A stretch of 64,000 nt of DNA from Amia ocellicauda (GCF_036373705.1 NC_089854.1:21825839-21889838), one strand, 5' to 3'. Numbered from the stretch's first letter, positions 46,894 through 58,891 are shown. Numbers and translations: made by a program. Notes: a model not told the origin generated them from the letters alone.

Positions 46894-49085
46894 GTAAGTT
46901 AATGTCTTATTTCCCAAGAGATGCTTTTTGACACGTACAGAAGGTATTTTGGAAGTTCAAGGTGTAGTTGATTGGTGGATTACTGGATTTTATTGGCATG
47001 TTATAACCCCCCAAATAATAGACAACAAAATAATACAAAAATAGTGCATGGTATTAATTTAAAAATGAAGAATAAGCTATGACAAAATGGAGCAGTAATT
47101 TGAGCCCTCCATCCTGATTAAAATAAAACTGATCTGGTCAGGAGGTCACCTAAATTTTCACAAAACCAATGAGGGTTCGGGGTGTAAGGGACCTCCCACT
47201 GTCACCCTGTTCTCTCCCCCAAAATAAAGTAAATTAAACCACAAGGGTTTAAAACTCCCTGATTAATATATAGTTCAGTGGCGGACCTCCTACCCTGCTG
47301 CTGGTTTTTGTTCCAACCAAGGTCTTAGTTACTTAATTGAACCCTTATTTGAAGTAATATTTTCCTTTTAAATATTGTAAACAGTAGGGCTTTCAAGTAT
47401 AAAACTGTATAAGGAACTGATCTTATTAAGGAACCAGTTTCGCAATTTAAAAAGTCAAGTGTAAGCAAATTATTCAGTTCAGTTAAAGTAAATTAAGTAG
47501 GGTAGGGGAGCAGGGTGGGGAACCCCCGCTTTAGTCTGTTAATCTCCCCCCAGAACCTAATGCTGTTGAGGTAACCAGTTCTGGTGGCAGTCATTTCCAC
47601 TGGCATTTAAACCTAATCCATTTGTGACCTTTTAAAAAAACACACTCCCTCTCTCTTTCAGAGCCCAGTGTGTTTTCAGCTCCACGGGATGTCGTGTACC
47701 TGGAGAGTCGAGAAGGGGGCTCTGTAGTGCTCCACTTCGTGTCCCAGAACGGAAATGATTCTCCAACAGGATTCTACCTGAGGAGAAAACACCCCGGACC
47801 TGTGTTTGAAATGCTGTTTCTGGACGCAGACACCGCCGATTCAACTGTCGAATCCTGGTACAGCGGTCGCCTTAAGATCGCTGGGAAGCTGAGCTCAAAC
47901 AAACTCAACGTGACCATTTCTGATCTCAGGCACAACGACTCTGGGTTGTATGTCTGTGACTTCCTCTATGAAGCCGTTACCCACTACAGAAATGTCTCCG
48001 GAAAAAACGACTTTGTTGTTTTTGTAAAAAGAACAGGTAGGTTATGAACAATAAGCCAGAAGGTTTCAAGGCAGCTGCAACTAACTGTGGTTTGAGGTTC
48101 TTTGGGTATTATTGAGCAAACTGTAACCAGCAAAACCCTGAGTGATGACTCTATAACGCAGACCCTTCAGTTCTAGATCAGAAATACACCAACAATCCAA
48201 TCAAAAGGGTGGCGGTGGTTGGAGTGGGGAAGGGGTGATCATATACAATGATACGTACACACACGCCCAAATCCACTGCTCTGCTGTCACACACAATCCT
48301 CGGCTTCTATTGTTCATGTCTCCACAGAGAACCTGCGCTGCTCCAGTTACCCGACCTTGTTGTTCTCCATATCCGGAGCCGTGGGCCTGCTGTTGGTCAT
48401 CGTGGTCGTGCTGTGTACCATTCAGTGTGTGAGTACAGCATCACGACAACACCACACTAGAAAAAGGAGGCCTGTTGTATCATTAACTTAGTTAAGTCAT
48501 TAAATAGGATTGTGAATGTAGTCTAAAGTATTCACACCTTTCATCTGACATGATTTCTGGCGGTGTGTGTAGTTTAAGAACTATACCCCTTTAGCAGCGA
48601 TGTCTTTCCGTTTGTTGGATATTCATTTCATGTTGAACGAGTCTGAAACCAATGCAAAAACTCTGGTAAGCCACAGCAACACAATGTTAAATAAGACAAA
48701 AACAAATTCACCAGGGTGCACTTGCAGAAGGCTAAGGGCCTCTTAAGAAATAATACATATTAAGGGAAAACAAGACAAAAATGTACATCGACAGACAAAA
48801 TGTGGACGGGGTTTTGCACAGGAATTTTGTTTTTTTATTTATCTTGCTATGCCTCTCGCTGAAACCCACATTTGTTCTTTCCAGACCAAGTTGTGGTGCA
48901 AGGCAAAACCAAAAGCCAACGATGTCGTGTATGAAGACATGGGCCGCTTGCAGCCAGCCGGAAAGCGAATTCCTCACGGTTTCGCTGAACTGTCGCACCT
49001 GGAGGAAAAGGAAACCTCAGCACCCCTCAACAACACGTACGAGTCTCACTACAACAACCTGATCACCGGCACCCCCTCCCTGTAA
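46839..49085 (+). CDS. cd7: CD7-like T-cell antigen, 4 exons, 243 aa
   Basis: Exons 46839-46893, 47662-48036, 48328-48428 and 48885-49085; all junctions GT-AG, phases 1, 1, 0. Type I membrane protein: signal peptide 1-18, one V-like Ig domain (about 19-143), short stalk with C148, transmembrane helix about 153-176, and a 66-residue tail. CD7 hallmarks: GFYLRRK at 55-61, the slot where human CD7 has GIYLRQ; RLKIAGKLSSNKLNVTISDL leading to HNDSGLYVC, parallel to human RIDFSG, LTIT and SDTGTYTC; and tail motif DVVYEDM (190-196), human VVYEDM. Exon count and length agree with human CD7 (four exons, 240 aa). Sequons at N101, N110 and N129, plus a weak one at N50 followed by Pro. Oddity: the B-strand Cys is Phe44 (TTC, 47736-47738), so C117 has no canonical partner. 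The tail also holds SHYNNL, an ITIM-like site. In mammals CD7 is a T/NK co-stimulatory receptor bound by SECTM1; that role here is inferred. Confidence 0.87.
47276..47529. mobile_element. hAT-type MITE in intron 1 of the CD7-like gene
   Basis: Starts CAGTGGCGGACCTCCTACCC and ends near GGTGGGGAACCCCCGC, an imperfect inverted pair. Internal AT-rich parts (GTATAAGGAACTGATCTTAT, TTAAGGAACCAG) recur in the element at 50625-50960. No coding capacity. Confidence 0.7.
47662..48036 (+). CDS. cd7: CD7-like exon 2: V-like Ig domain
   Basis: Polypyrimidine acceptor CTCTCTCTTTCAG, donor ACAG then GTAGGT. 125 codons, phase 1 to phase 1, encoding a single complete Ig domain. It contains only one cysteine, C117 of the F strand. 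Confidence 0.9.
48328..48428 (+). CDS. cd7: CD7-like exon 3: stalk and transmembrane helix
   Basis: Acceptor TGTCTCCACAG, donor TGT then GTGAGT. Encodes ENLRCSSYPT and the helix LLFSISGAVGLLLVIVVVLC. Far shorter stalk than human CD7, which has Pro-rich repeats here. Confidence 0.85.
48885..49085 (+). CDS. cd7: CD7-like exon 4: cytoplasmic tail
   Basis: Acceptor TTGTTCTTTCCAG; TAA at 49083-49085. Tail carries WCKAKPKANDVVYEDMG, matching the human CD7 tail at VVYEDM, a motif reported to recruit PI3K in mammals. A second tyrosine pair, NTYESHYNNLI, lies near the C-terminus. Confidence 0.88.
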   Translation, partial: TKLWCKAKPKANDVVYEDMGRLQPAGKRIPHGFAELSHLEEKETSAPLNNTYESHYNNLITGTPSL

Positions 49086-49590
49086 CTCGAGACCCTACAG
49101 GAGGGCGACAAAGGACAAACGGACGGACTATAGGGAAGACACCTGCATCTCACCAGTCGATTACACAGACCACCAGCTGAGGGAAATCTGCTTTCCTCTG
49201 CCACCCATCACAGAGAACGGAGGCCCTTTGACCACTTGACTCTGACACAGGTCCTTTCTCTCCAGGCCAGCACTGGCCAAATAATCACACAGACAGACGT
49301 GTGTGATCTGAGTGACATTAATGCTTGTAATACTGAGAGCGGTTTAGTGTTTATATCCAGTTATTGCGCTCTATGAGAACGTTAACGTCAACGATAGGTT
49401 TCCCAGATTAACTGATTAATGCTAATGCAAATTACAAACTTAAATGGACTTCAAAAAGCCCAATTAACATGTACATTCATGCTTATTAATGCAATGCGGT
49501 TCGATGACTCTCAAATGTGTTAATAGAATGAATCCCATGTATACTGTATATTTATTAAGCATTAATAAATGGTTGATTGTAGCGCCTAAG
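49086..49590 (+). other. cd7: Probable 3'UTR of the CD7-like gene
   Basis: The first AATAAA on the plus strand after the stop is at 49564-49569, giving a 3'UTR of about 0.5 kb. An upstream ATTTATTAAGCATT run adds AU-rich context. Polyadenylation here is inferred. Confidence 0.45.
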
Positions 49591-50624
49591 TTAGTGTGGA
49601 GTATTATTGTGCACGTGAACAATTTGACAACAAACAAGTGTCATTTGAGGTTGGCACAGAAACAGAAGCTTGAATTCAGTTTTGATGAAACCCCCTAATT
49701 ACACATTGCCAATTTTTTTTTCAACACAGAAACTATTGTAGAAGGAACACACACTTTTAATTTAGGGAATTCCATCTGGTTTCAATGGGGATGTCCTGAA
49801 CAACAGGAAACAATAAGCTGATTTCAAATAAGCTGATCCCAACTTGCTGGTCTGAAAGTAATGGTTTGGCCCGACTGATGCTTTCAGCCTTTTAAAATAC
49901 CCAAATCGATGCCGTCACCAAGTCCTTCTCTGCTCCGAGACAAAAGTGACTGTCCCTGTGCAGTGAAACCTTGATTGGAACCCATTTATCATATCTTTAT
50001 TCTGACTATTCTGACTACTCTAAATCTATCAGTCATAAAGCTTTAAAGTGTGCCTCCTTTCATTTGAGGTGGAGATTCGCATTTTTGTTTTCTGATGCTT
50101 ACTAAAAAAAAAGAATCTTTTTCTATCGCTGCCCCTGCTTGGCATTTAGGGTCTTTACCTCGTTTCCTGCCCCCCACCCCCCATCTCTCTCTTAGATGTT
50201 TAACTTTCCAGGCAGATGGTAGTTTCACCATTTCTAGAGAAAACAGAAAAAAAAAATACATATATATATATATATATATTCATATTCTGTGGCTAGCTGA
50301 AGTCACACTTCAGGCAGCAGATGTTATCAGACAGACACTGCAGTGTATGGTGCAAACTACATCTATCAGTGTGGGACCAGACACCAACTGATATAACCAC
50401 ATATTTACAGCTCATTAATCGGGTGTCAGCGATTTCCTATTCAGTTAAAGACGTTAAAACTTTGTAAGACCACTAAGCTCATTAAAAAATAGCCTCACCT
50501 TTTCTATCCTGCATATAAATGGTTTGTGGGGTTATTTTTCAATTCAAAGGATTAATAAAAAACAGGATTAAATATAAGATTCTATTTAAGATATGAAATG
50601 TATGCAGGTATTGATGTCTTAGGG
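49591..50624. other. Intergenic stretch between the CD7-like gene and the TNRC6C 3' end
   Basis: No exon seen. A short (AT)n tract lies at about 50257-50279. ORFs here match nothing. Confidence 0.45.
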
Positions 50625-50960
50625 CAGGGGTTCTCAATCCTGGTCCTGGAGGAGCCCCTACCCGGGTGGGTTTTGTTCCAACTGAACTCTCAATACTTTA
50701 ATTTAACCCTTAATTGAACTAACAATTTCCCAAATCAGAGCCTTTTAATTATTTTTAAGAGTAGGGGTTTTAAGTTAAGTATAACATTGTATAAGGAAAT
50801 CATTAACTTATTAAGGAACCAACCTTTTATCATTTACATAATTTAAAGTTTCAATTGTAATCAAATTACTTCAATTAAGGGTTCAATTAAGTAATTGAGA
50901 GCTCAGTTGGAACAAACACCAGCAGCGTCAGTGTTCCACCAGGACCAGGACTGGGATCCA
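50625..50960. mobile_element. hAT-type MITE with palindromic ends
   Basis: Starts CAGGGGTTCTCAATCCTGGT and CCTGGAGG and ends with CACCAGGACCAGGACTGGGA, inverted copies. AT-rich interior also reads as an inverted pair (CCCTTAATTGAAC against GGGTTCAATTAAG). Flanked by TCTTAGGG and TCTAGGG, a near-perfect target duplication of about 8 bases. Confidence 0.75.
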
Positions 50961-51193
50961 CTCTAGGGTATCACTTACCTGCAATAAGCAACAGGACAGC
51001 AACATGCATTTTGTTCAACACTTTCTGTAACACACACACCCACTGGCAAATATTGGGGTGTATCACAAGATCCAGTATTTGCTGCACATGAGTCATTATG
51101 ACTGCCTGCCTCCCTACATACATAGGGGGGAGGGGGAGGGGAAGAAAAACAACTCATGACATGATTTTTCAACAGCCAAGAAAAAATCTGCAA

Positions 51194-51199
51194 TTTATT
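51194..51199 (-). terminator. tnrc6c: Candidate distal poly(A) signal of TNRC6C
   Basis: AATAAA on minus, the last clear canonical signal before the MITE at 50960. Other candidate signals upstream could give shorter isoforms. Confidence 0.4.
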
Positions 51200-51819
51200 A
51201 ATAGTTTGAAAGAAGCTCCATAGTTCATGAAAACATGTTTTTCTCGGTGCATGTCTTTAACAATCACATTCTATGAGGAGAGAGAAAAAACATTAAAAGC
51301 CACCGATTATTATTATTATTATTATTATTTTTAAAATCTCATAGTACAGACATTTTTTTTTTCCTTTTAAACATTTTCCAAATAAAAGGCAAAAAAAAAA
51401 AAAAAAAGCGCAACCCTCATTCCCTCTCCCGCCCACCCACCCCCCCACAAACAGAAAATGAAAAGATAAAAACACTAGGAACCCTCCAGAGTAACGGGCC
51501 GCCACCGGAGCCCAGAGTCCTCCGAGTCAGACGTGATCATTGGTTTAGAAATGTACAGCATGGCGATGCAATCCGAGATTCATCGAAAATGGGGGGAGGA
51601 AACAGGGGTGGGGGGGACGACATCGCATCTGATTGAACACAAAAAACACACCCCTACGACAAAAACCCCAACCCAGGAGACACGGATGAACGACAAACCA
51701 GGCCAAAGCCCCCCCATTTTGTGCATAGTTCATGATCCTTTTAAAACCAGCTATTTATTTTTTCTAATTTGTTGCAGAAACCAACTTTTTATTTTTAATT
51801 ATTATTAATACCCGACACA

Positions 51820-51822
<3 letters not shown>

Positions 51823-51861
<39 letters not shown>
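51823..51861. repeat. (AG)n microsatellite
   Basis: About 19 AG units inside the presumed TNRC6C 3'UTR; in mRNA sense it is a CU tract. Confidence 0.95.
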
Positions 51862-51864
<3 letters not shown>

Positions 51865-54800
51865 ACAGACAGAAAGGAGGAAACGGACAGTAATGCACAA
51901 TGTTCTCCTGATCAGCGCAGGACAGGGAGCTCATATTAAGAAAATACAATAAAGTTTAAAACATACAGCCATGGTATGTTCGATCACTGTCCATTTTTTT
52001 CTTTTTAACAATCAAAAATCATTGATCATTTTGTTTAAAATGTAAAGCAATTTTTTTAATATATAGATTTATATATAAAGCACTCCTTTTTATTCATTTT
52101 CGTATTTTTTTTCTTTTAAGTTCATTTTGAGTCCATTATTTGGTAAATATGTAACTGCTACGGATTTAGAAACAAAGGTTTTTTTTTTTTTTCTTCTTCT
52201 TTTTAAATCCATAACCTTCAGTGCTTGGAGTTGGGTTTTTTTTTTTTTTCGTTTTTTTCTCTTATTATTTTCATAAAAATGTACATTAAAATGGCGTGGA
52301 GTTGGTACTCTGGAACCCTGGCTTTCCTGAGACATTATCCACTTTTTTGTGTGCAAGATAGTGAGCAACTTACGTCTTCTTTGACAAAGGAAAATAAAAC
52401 AAAAATTGAAACATACAGGCTTGATAGTCCATAAAATCAACATCTATAACAGGAGAAAAAAAAATACAATACATCAACACTGATCGATCCCAGAGTTCTG
52501 AAAGTAGCATAATCTTCATTCCGATTTTTTTTTTCATAATTAAATCTGATGGAAGAGTATTTGTCCTTTTTTGTTGTTTTTCCAACGTTCCCGTAATATT
52601 CTTTTCCTCGAACTTCAGAAAAACGAAATGTCTGTAAACGATAGGTGGCCTTTGCAAATCAAAAACAAACAAAAAAAACAAACAAAAAACAAATGTAGGC
52701 ACCTCTGAAATGAGTCTCGTTCATCGAACTCCAGTCCCGACTCGTTTGCTTCTTCACCTCCGGCCAAACGCAACAGAGAGCTCTTGTCCTTCTAAGCAAA
52801 TCTATGGCCACAGTTCTTCGAAAATCCTTTTTTTTTTGTCTTTTCTGTTTTTTTCTGTCTTTTTTTTGTCCATTTTTGTATTTTGTTTTCTGTTTATAAT
52901 CCGAGAGAAAAAAAATGGTGCAATACTCATAATTATAATCCTTTTTCTTGGATTATTCCACAATAAAAGCCACTATAAGGTAGATAAACATCTTACAGAT
53001 TCAGGAAAAAAAAAAACACACACACCGTTATTTTTTTTCGTTAAGTCCTTGAGTAAACATTTACACGTGAATTGCCCAGGCCTCCCCTCTGTACTTTGTG
53101 TCGTCGTGTACGATTAGCTAATTGAGGGGGTGCCGACACTCAGTGCAACGTTAGAAGCTAGTAACAACAATAACAATATCCATCATTATAGATTTTTCTG
53201 ATGAGCAAAAAGAAAAATTCAAAAAAAGAAAACATACTTGAAAAAAAATAAAATACATATACGTACATCCCAAATGTTCACAAACACACTTTTGTTTTAA
53301 CCCACACACACTCTCATACATACATTTTGTGCAAACTCACATACAACAGATGTAATTTTTGCCATGTTGTAGACTTTTTTTTTTTTTTTTTTAAACATTT
53401 TCTATATATATAAGTTTTGTTTTTCTCTATTTTTTTTTACTTATTTCATTTCACTTTGAACTGGTGTCATTGAAAGCTCGGAAGTGTATGAGTGAGACAA
53501 AATAATTACAAAAAAAAGTTCACATTTCATTATTGGCGCTTCTTTTGATTCAAGTATTTGTATTTTTTATTTTATTTATTTTTTATGTTTTTGTTTTGAT
53601 ATGTTTATGATCTTTTATTCTTCTGGGAGAGGGATGGAGAGAGAAAACAACTCAAAAAATAAAAGAGGGTGGGGTTGGGGTCGAAGAGGAGGGGTGGGAT
53701 TTAGATGTTAAAATATATATATAAATATATATATTTGATCAGCACGTGCATATTCAACCCAGGCCCTTACAAAATAAAATAAAAATGTAGCGTTTGATAA
53801 CAACTCATCAAGTTTCAGAGACGGCCCACACCCCAGATCCCCTCCCCCAACCCCTGCTCAATATACATGGGGAAAATACATGTGTTGAAACTGCGGTTGC
53901 ATCAACTTACAGATGTTGGAAAAGCCCCAGAACTCGGACAGTGAGTTTCCGTGATGTGCTACTAGACTTACTCCCCGTATTGTCTTCCTCAGACAGCCAA
54001 GACAGTTTATCAGTGCTGGTGCAGCCAGTCAGAGTCCTGGAGACAAAACAGGACACAATCCCAAGCCCCACCCACCCTCAGAAACACAAAAATGAACACA
54101 AATAAAAACCAAACACCTGCGCCCCCCAATAAAGAGTACAATCCACGGAGTCCGAGAGCGACGGGCCGAGTTGGGATCAAAGGCAGTTTTAAAGACACAG
54201 GCAATAGTGATTCGCTCTAGTGTCACTCGGGATAACAGCCCTGGGGGGGGGGCGGTTCCCCTGCTTTTTTTAAGACTGTGAACCAATTAAAATGCGTCCC
54301 CAACTGAAATTAAATCGTCTGCTGATCAAGTCCTTCTGCGGACCTGTGTTTTAGTAAAAGCGCAGTTTCTGCAACCCCTCTCGGAACTGGGGGGGGGCAA
54401 AGTGAATACGGTTAATACAGCATCCCCAAAGACATCTCCATCTGCTCCCCCCCTCCGTGGAGAGGAAGAGATCGCTGCTTCGGGAAGAGAAAAGGCTTCA
54501 GACCAGGAAATTCAGCTGGAAGTGCAGAGCTGAAACATACATAGATTTATATATATTTTTATATATATATATTTTTCTCAAAACCTCATAAAAATGACAA
54601 TAAATGTTTTTGGTATAAAAAAATATGTACCCGGGATAGTCCATCTACAGTGCACCTAAGCATACTGGAATCCCCACATTGGAAACAAAAAAACACAACC
54701 TTTATCAAGGGTCTTCCCCATGAATATCTTTCAGTCACTGGGACGAGTTACCCGTCCATCTCAGGCCACCTTCCTCCCCCCCCGTCCATAGTGTCAACCT

Positions 54801-57800
54801 AAGTGCCACCCGCCACAGGAACTGGAACTAAAAGTGCAGCGAAAACAAAACCTAAAAAGAGCTAACAGCTTAACTAAGCTTAAGATCAAATCTGTAATAA
54901 GTCGTGGGGCCGGAGAGAACTGCAGATCAGGGGTGTCTGTTGGCATCCAGGGTCAAGAGGGACAAGAGGCCAGAAGTCACAAACAAGAGCTTGCCCCTCA
55001 AAGGCAGCCCGTCAGACAGTGTGCAAAACGTCCAGCGAGGCGTCAACAAGCGGTCAGGAGTCATGAGGGGAACAGCTCGGTGGAGAAGAGCAGTCTGTGC
55101 GGTGTAGTTTTATTTAATTCTGAAGCTGCTTTCCATCTGGGAGTTTGAAAAGAAGGGCCACCCTCCCCTGGGTTGTTTGTCTTTCCCTTTAGAAAGGGGC
55201 AGTAAGCACCCTGCCAGCCGTGTCTCCTGCCTCTATCACTTAGGCCTCTTCCCCATTCGGCATCTAACACTTAGGCTCCTCCACCACCCTGCCTCTAGTA
55301 GCCAGGCTGCTCCCCCACCATGCCAGTTTGCCTTTAGTGTACTCTGTAATTCAGAATGGTGTAAAAACAGGAAGCTGCATTTGCCAATTTCTTCCGTGTC
55401 TTTTTGACACAGCTGAAAGTGTAAATTGAAGTCATAACCCTCCCCTGAGATTAGTTCAGTTTCTATTTTTTTTTGTTTGTCTTTAAGATATTGTTCGGCA
55501 AGTAAACAGTACAGACCCCACCATTGCAACACCTGATTTAAATAAAACAAAACGTTTTTACAGTTTGTTGCCAACCCCAGTTTTAAAAACTAGTTATATA
55601 AGACATCAACATCACATTGAACACTACTGAACATGAGCCCAGGGCCGTGTTCAGCACGAAGAGCAACAGGAGCTGCTCGGAGAAGCTGCCATCCCACACT
55701 GGCATTGGCACTGATCACAGGGAGGCAGTGTTTAGGAACATTTGCGCCATTGCATAGAAACCGATGTCTGTCAGTTTGTGATTTTAACATATATGTATTT
55801 ACTATTTCTCCAGACTGAGCACAATCTACAGCCGGCACACTGCCCTTAATGTTGTCCAAACCTTCTGAAGCACCAACTAGATTTATCTAGTCCAATATAA
55901 AGGTTTGTCTCTATTCCTCTGACAGCACGGCTCGGCTGTGGCTTGGCGGGGGGCGCGGTGGCCGGAGACGGAGGCAGGAAAGAGGGCTTGAGCAGGGGAT
56001 TCATTTGAGCAGCTGTGGAGACTGTAGACTTGACCAAGGGAGTGTGGCCCACTGATCTGACCTCTATAGTTTAGTTTCCTCTTGTCCCTCCATCAAGGTG
56101 CCTCGTGATACAGCCAGGAGGATTTCAGAAACACTTTTTAAAAACAATATATCAGCAAAAAACTAAAACAAAAATCACACATTGGAGTTTTAACCCCATT
56201 CCTTCCCCATCCTGCCCACCCGCCCTCTGATACCGAGCGAGCAAACTGCCCTTCCCCAGGGCAACCGCTTGGCCGAGCGTTTCTGCTCGACAGCAGTCGT
56301 GGACTAGCAAGCAGCCACCCTGAAAAACAGAGCGCGAAAACCAACAAAAAAGACGACAAAAACACTGGCGATTCCTGAAAACTGACCGTCTGAACTTCAA
56401 GCTAAAGTGATCTTCGCACGAGCGATAGAAAAGATAAAAAGAACAACAACACTCAGTCGAGGGCCGGGGCAGCCCTCCGCTCTGCCCAGCCCCGACACAA
56501 CCACACCCACCCACCCCAGAGTCCAGTCTCAGTATGCAGAAGGATGCATAGGCGACACGTCGGCTTCGAGAGGGAGCGCTGGACACCGAGCGGCTCCAGA
56601 TTAGGCACTCAATGGCCAAACTATTATACAAGTCGTGGGGCCCGGAGGAGGGGCCCCGCTTTTTTCTATGTAACATTGCATGTCTAGCATCTCAAAACAC
56701 AAAAGGCTAAACATTTTGGAGTAACAGTGATATTTACTTTGATATACTTAAAGCGTGACGCTTCTTTTTCTTCTTCACCCCAATTCAGTCTTTTTTCCCC
56801 CTTCAACCTGCTGGTTTCCCTCCTCCCCCACCCCATCCACACTGCTTGTTCCGGTCCCCAGATCATGGAGGGACAAGAAAAAGGGAAAAACAAAATACAA
56901 ATACAGTACAAAAAAAGAGCAAGGAGAAGCCATCAGATAATCCATTTCGCGCTCAGCTCGTGAGTCTACAGAAGTGCCCGTCATTTCGGATGTGTTGGCT
57001 TAGTAGAGAGGGAGCGTCGTGCTCTCGTAAGTGCTATGATAATTCACCCCTTAAAAACAGGTCTTCATTCCATACTTTTGTACCAAAAACCACAAAACAA
57101 ATACACTTTGTCTACTGCATTGTAAGAAACACTTCTCATTTGGTATAACAGCAGATTTCACCCACGCCGGCCGTGTAGTCTCTCTTGCGTGAGGCGGGGT
57201 GTGAACGGGCGAGCCGTCGCGGTCTCGGCCGTGTAGTTAGCAACCCGACAGAGGCAGGGGCGGGCTGTGAGGTGAGGGGGCGGTTCTGACCCGGTAGAGG
57301 CAGTGAGGTGGGGTGCGGTTCTTTTCGGTATCTGGCGAGCGTGACAGTGGACGGAAGAGTCTGTCAATGAAGCACATTGCACATCATCTGCAGATTGTTT
57401 TCGTTGGTTTGTTTTTCTCGAAACTGGCAGCCGGTGTCGAACTGGGGTCTCCCAGCATAATGACTTCAGGAAAACAAAACGAACACAATGCACCCAAAAA
57501 ACAACATTAACAACAAAAAAAAACAACAGCAGATCTCAGATAAGCTGCAGTGATAAAACATTTTCAAGAAGTGTTTCTTACAGATGGGTAGATCAGTGGT
57601 ACTTGGATTAATACGCATTCACACACACACGCGCACACACACACAATCAGTTCATCCACACAACTCCTCGAATCATTTCCTCTCAGCTTATTTTGCGATA
57701 GATATAGAGACGGCTTGAATGTGCGAGACAAACAGCAGTGTAAATGCCTTTCAGAAAAGACTCGTCAGGTCGGTTTGACAGACCCCCAACAGAGCGGATT

Positions 57801-58468
57801 GTTCAGACGTGTTCTCTGTTCCGTGTGCTGGCTCAGAAACGGGACTGTGCAATTTTAAAAACAAATTTCTTCAATAAGTAAAAAGCAAGTGTAGGACCTG
57901 GGCTGGAGAGCAGTTAAGGCTAATATTAGTGCTGAAAAAACAACAACAACGAGGACGACAAACAAAGAAACAAAAAAAAAGTACTTGAACCATTCCTACT
58001 GGGCATGCTCGGAATGATGTAGTTTTGGAGGGGAGGGGCTTGGAGGAGCAGGGTCATGAGGTGGGCGGGGCCAACATGAAAGGTTAAAATGGCAGCTTGT
58101 TTGTGTCTATTCTCCTAGAAACATGGTTTTCACACTGAACGTCAAAACTAGAAAAAAGTCATTAATAAAGGTTCTCTTTCCTTTTGTTTGATTCATCCTC
58201 TTCTTCACTCTTCTTCGTCTTCAAAAGTTTTGAATACTTTAAAACCCTTCCCCCCGCCCACCCCATCCCAAATAAAAATAAAAAATGAAATAAAAAGGTG
58301 GTGGTCAGCAGCCTGTAGACGAGTTTCACCCCCAAACCTTCCATTTATAATTCCAAGGTGAGACTGAGCACGCTCCAACACATCATGGTTCATTGTGTCT
58401 ACTGATTATCTCCACATGATTAGCTTGGTTTTTGCTCCTGTTTTTAGATATATATGAATACATATATG

Positions 58469-58469
<1 letters not shown>

Positions 58470-58533
<64 letters not shown>
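58470..58533. repeat. (TA)32 tract next to the TNRC6C stop codon
   Basis: 64 bases of perfect TA. In transcript sense it begins 12 bases after the stop codon, giving an (AU)32 tract at the start of the 3'UTR, able to fold on itself. Confidence 0.95.
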
Positions 58534-58534
<1 letters not shown>

Positions 58535-58545
58535 GTTTTGTAATC

Positions 58546-58891
58546 CTACATGGACTCTCCGCTCAGCAGGTCCCCAGGCAGCAGCGTGTTGATGGGGGTG
58601 GGGCTCCCGATGACCCGGGCGTCCTCTCCACTGGGCGGGCCCCACAAGCTCGAGTACTGCGGGACCCCCCCCCACAGCAGGTCGCTGCCGGCCTTGGCGC
58701 CCCCCAGCCCGCTGCTGTTCCAGTGGCCCATGCCGTGCGATGCCCCCGCCCCCCCCAGCCGGGTCTGATTGGTGCCTGGGTTGGCCTGCCAGCTGGTGGT
58801 GGGCGTCAGAGACTGACCTTGTGCAAAGAATCGGTTCACTTCCTCCTCCCCGGCAAACTCGGCGAGGATGGTCGTGTTACCCAGCACACAC
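58546..58891 (-). CDS. tnrc6c: TNRC6C terminal exon: end of RRM and C-terminal Trp motifs
   Basis: Acceptor CCCTCAG at 58892-58898, stop TAG. Starts [20 protein letters not shown] (last RRM strand and helix) and continues with the Gly/Ser-rich tail that carries three Trp residues in the HWNSSG, LLWGG and LWGPP contexts. Confidence 0.95.

Larger units (their letters stand above)
51170..58545 (-). other. tnrc6c: Probable long 3'UTR of TNRC6C
   Basis: Runs from the TNRC6C stop toward lower coordinates with no other gene. It is rich in A and T runs and contains several TTTATT strings that read AATAAA on minus; the most distal clear one is at 51194-51199. TNRC6 family mRNAs are known for very long 3'UTRs. 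All ORFs within (for example 52090-52702 and 56152-56676) lack domains. Microsatellites inside are (TTA)n at 51308-51329, (AG)n at 51823-51861 and (TA)32 near the stop. The extent is inferred. Confidence 0.55.

Noticed and set aside
56152..56676. 174-codon minus-strand ORF inside the presumed TNRC6C 3'UTR
   Set aside because: Same strand as the gene but downstream of its stop, no domain, and composition typical of untranslated sequence.
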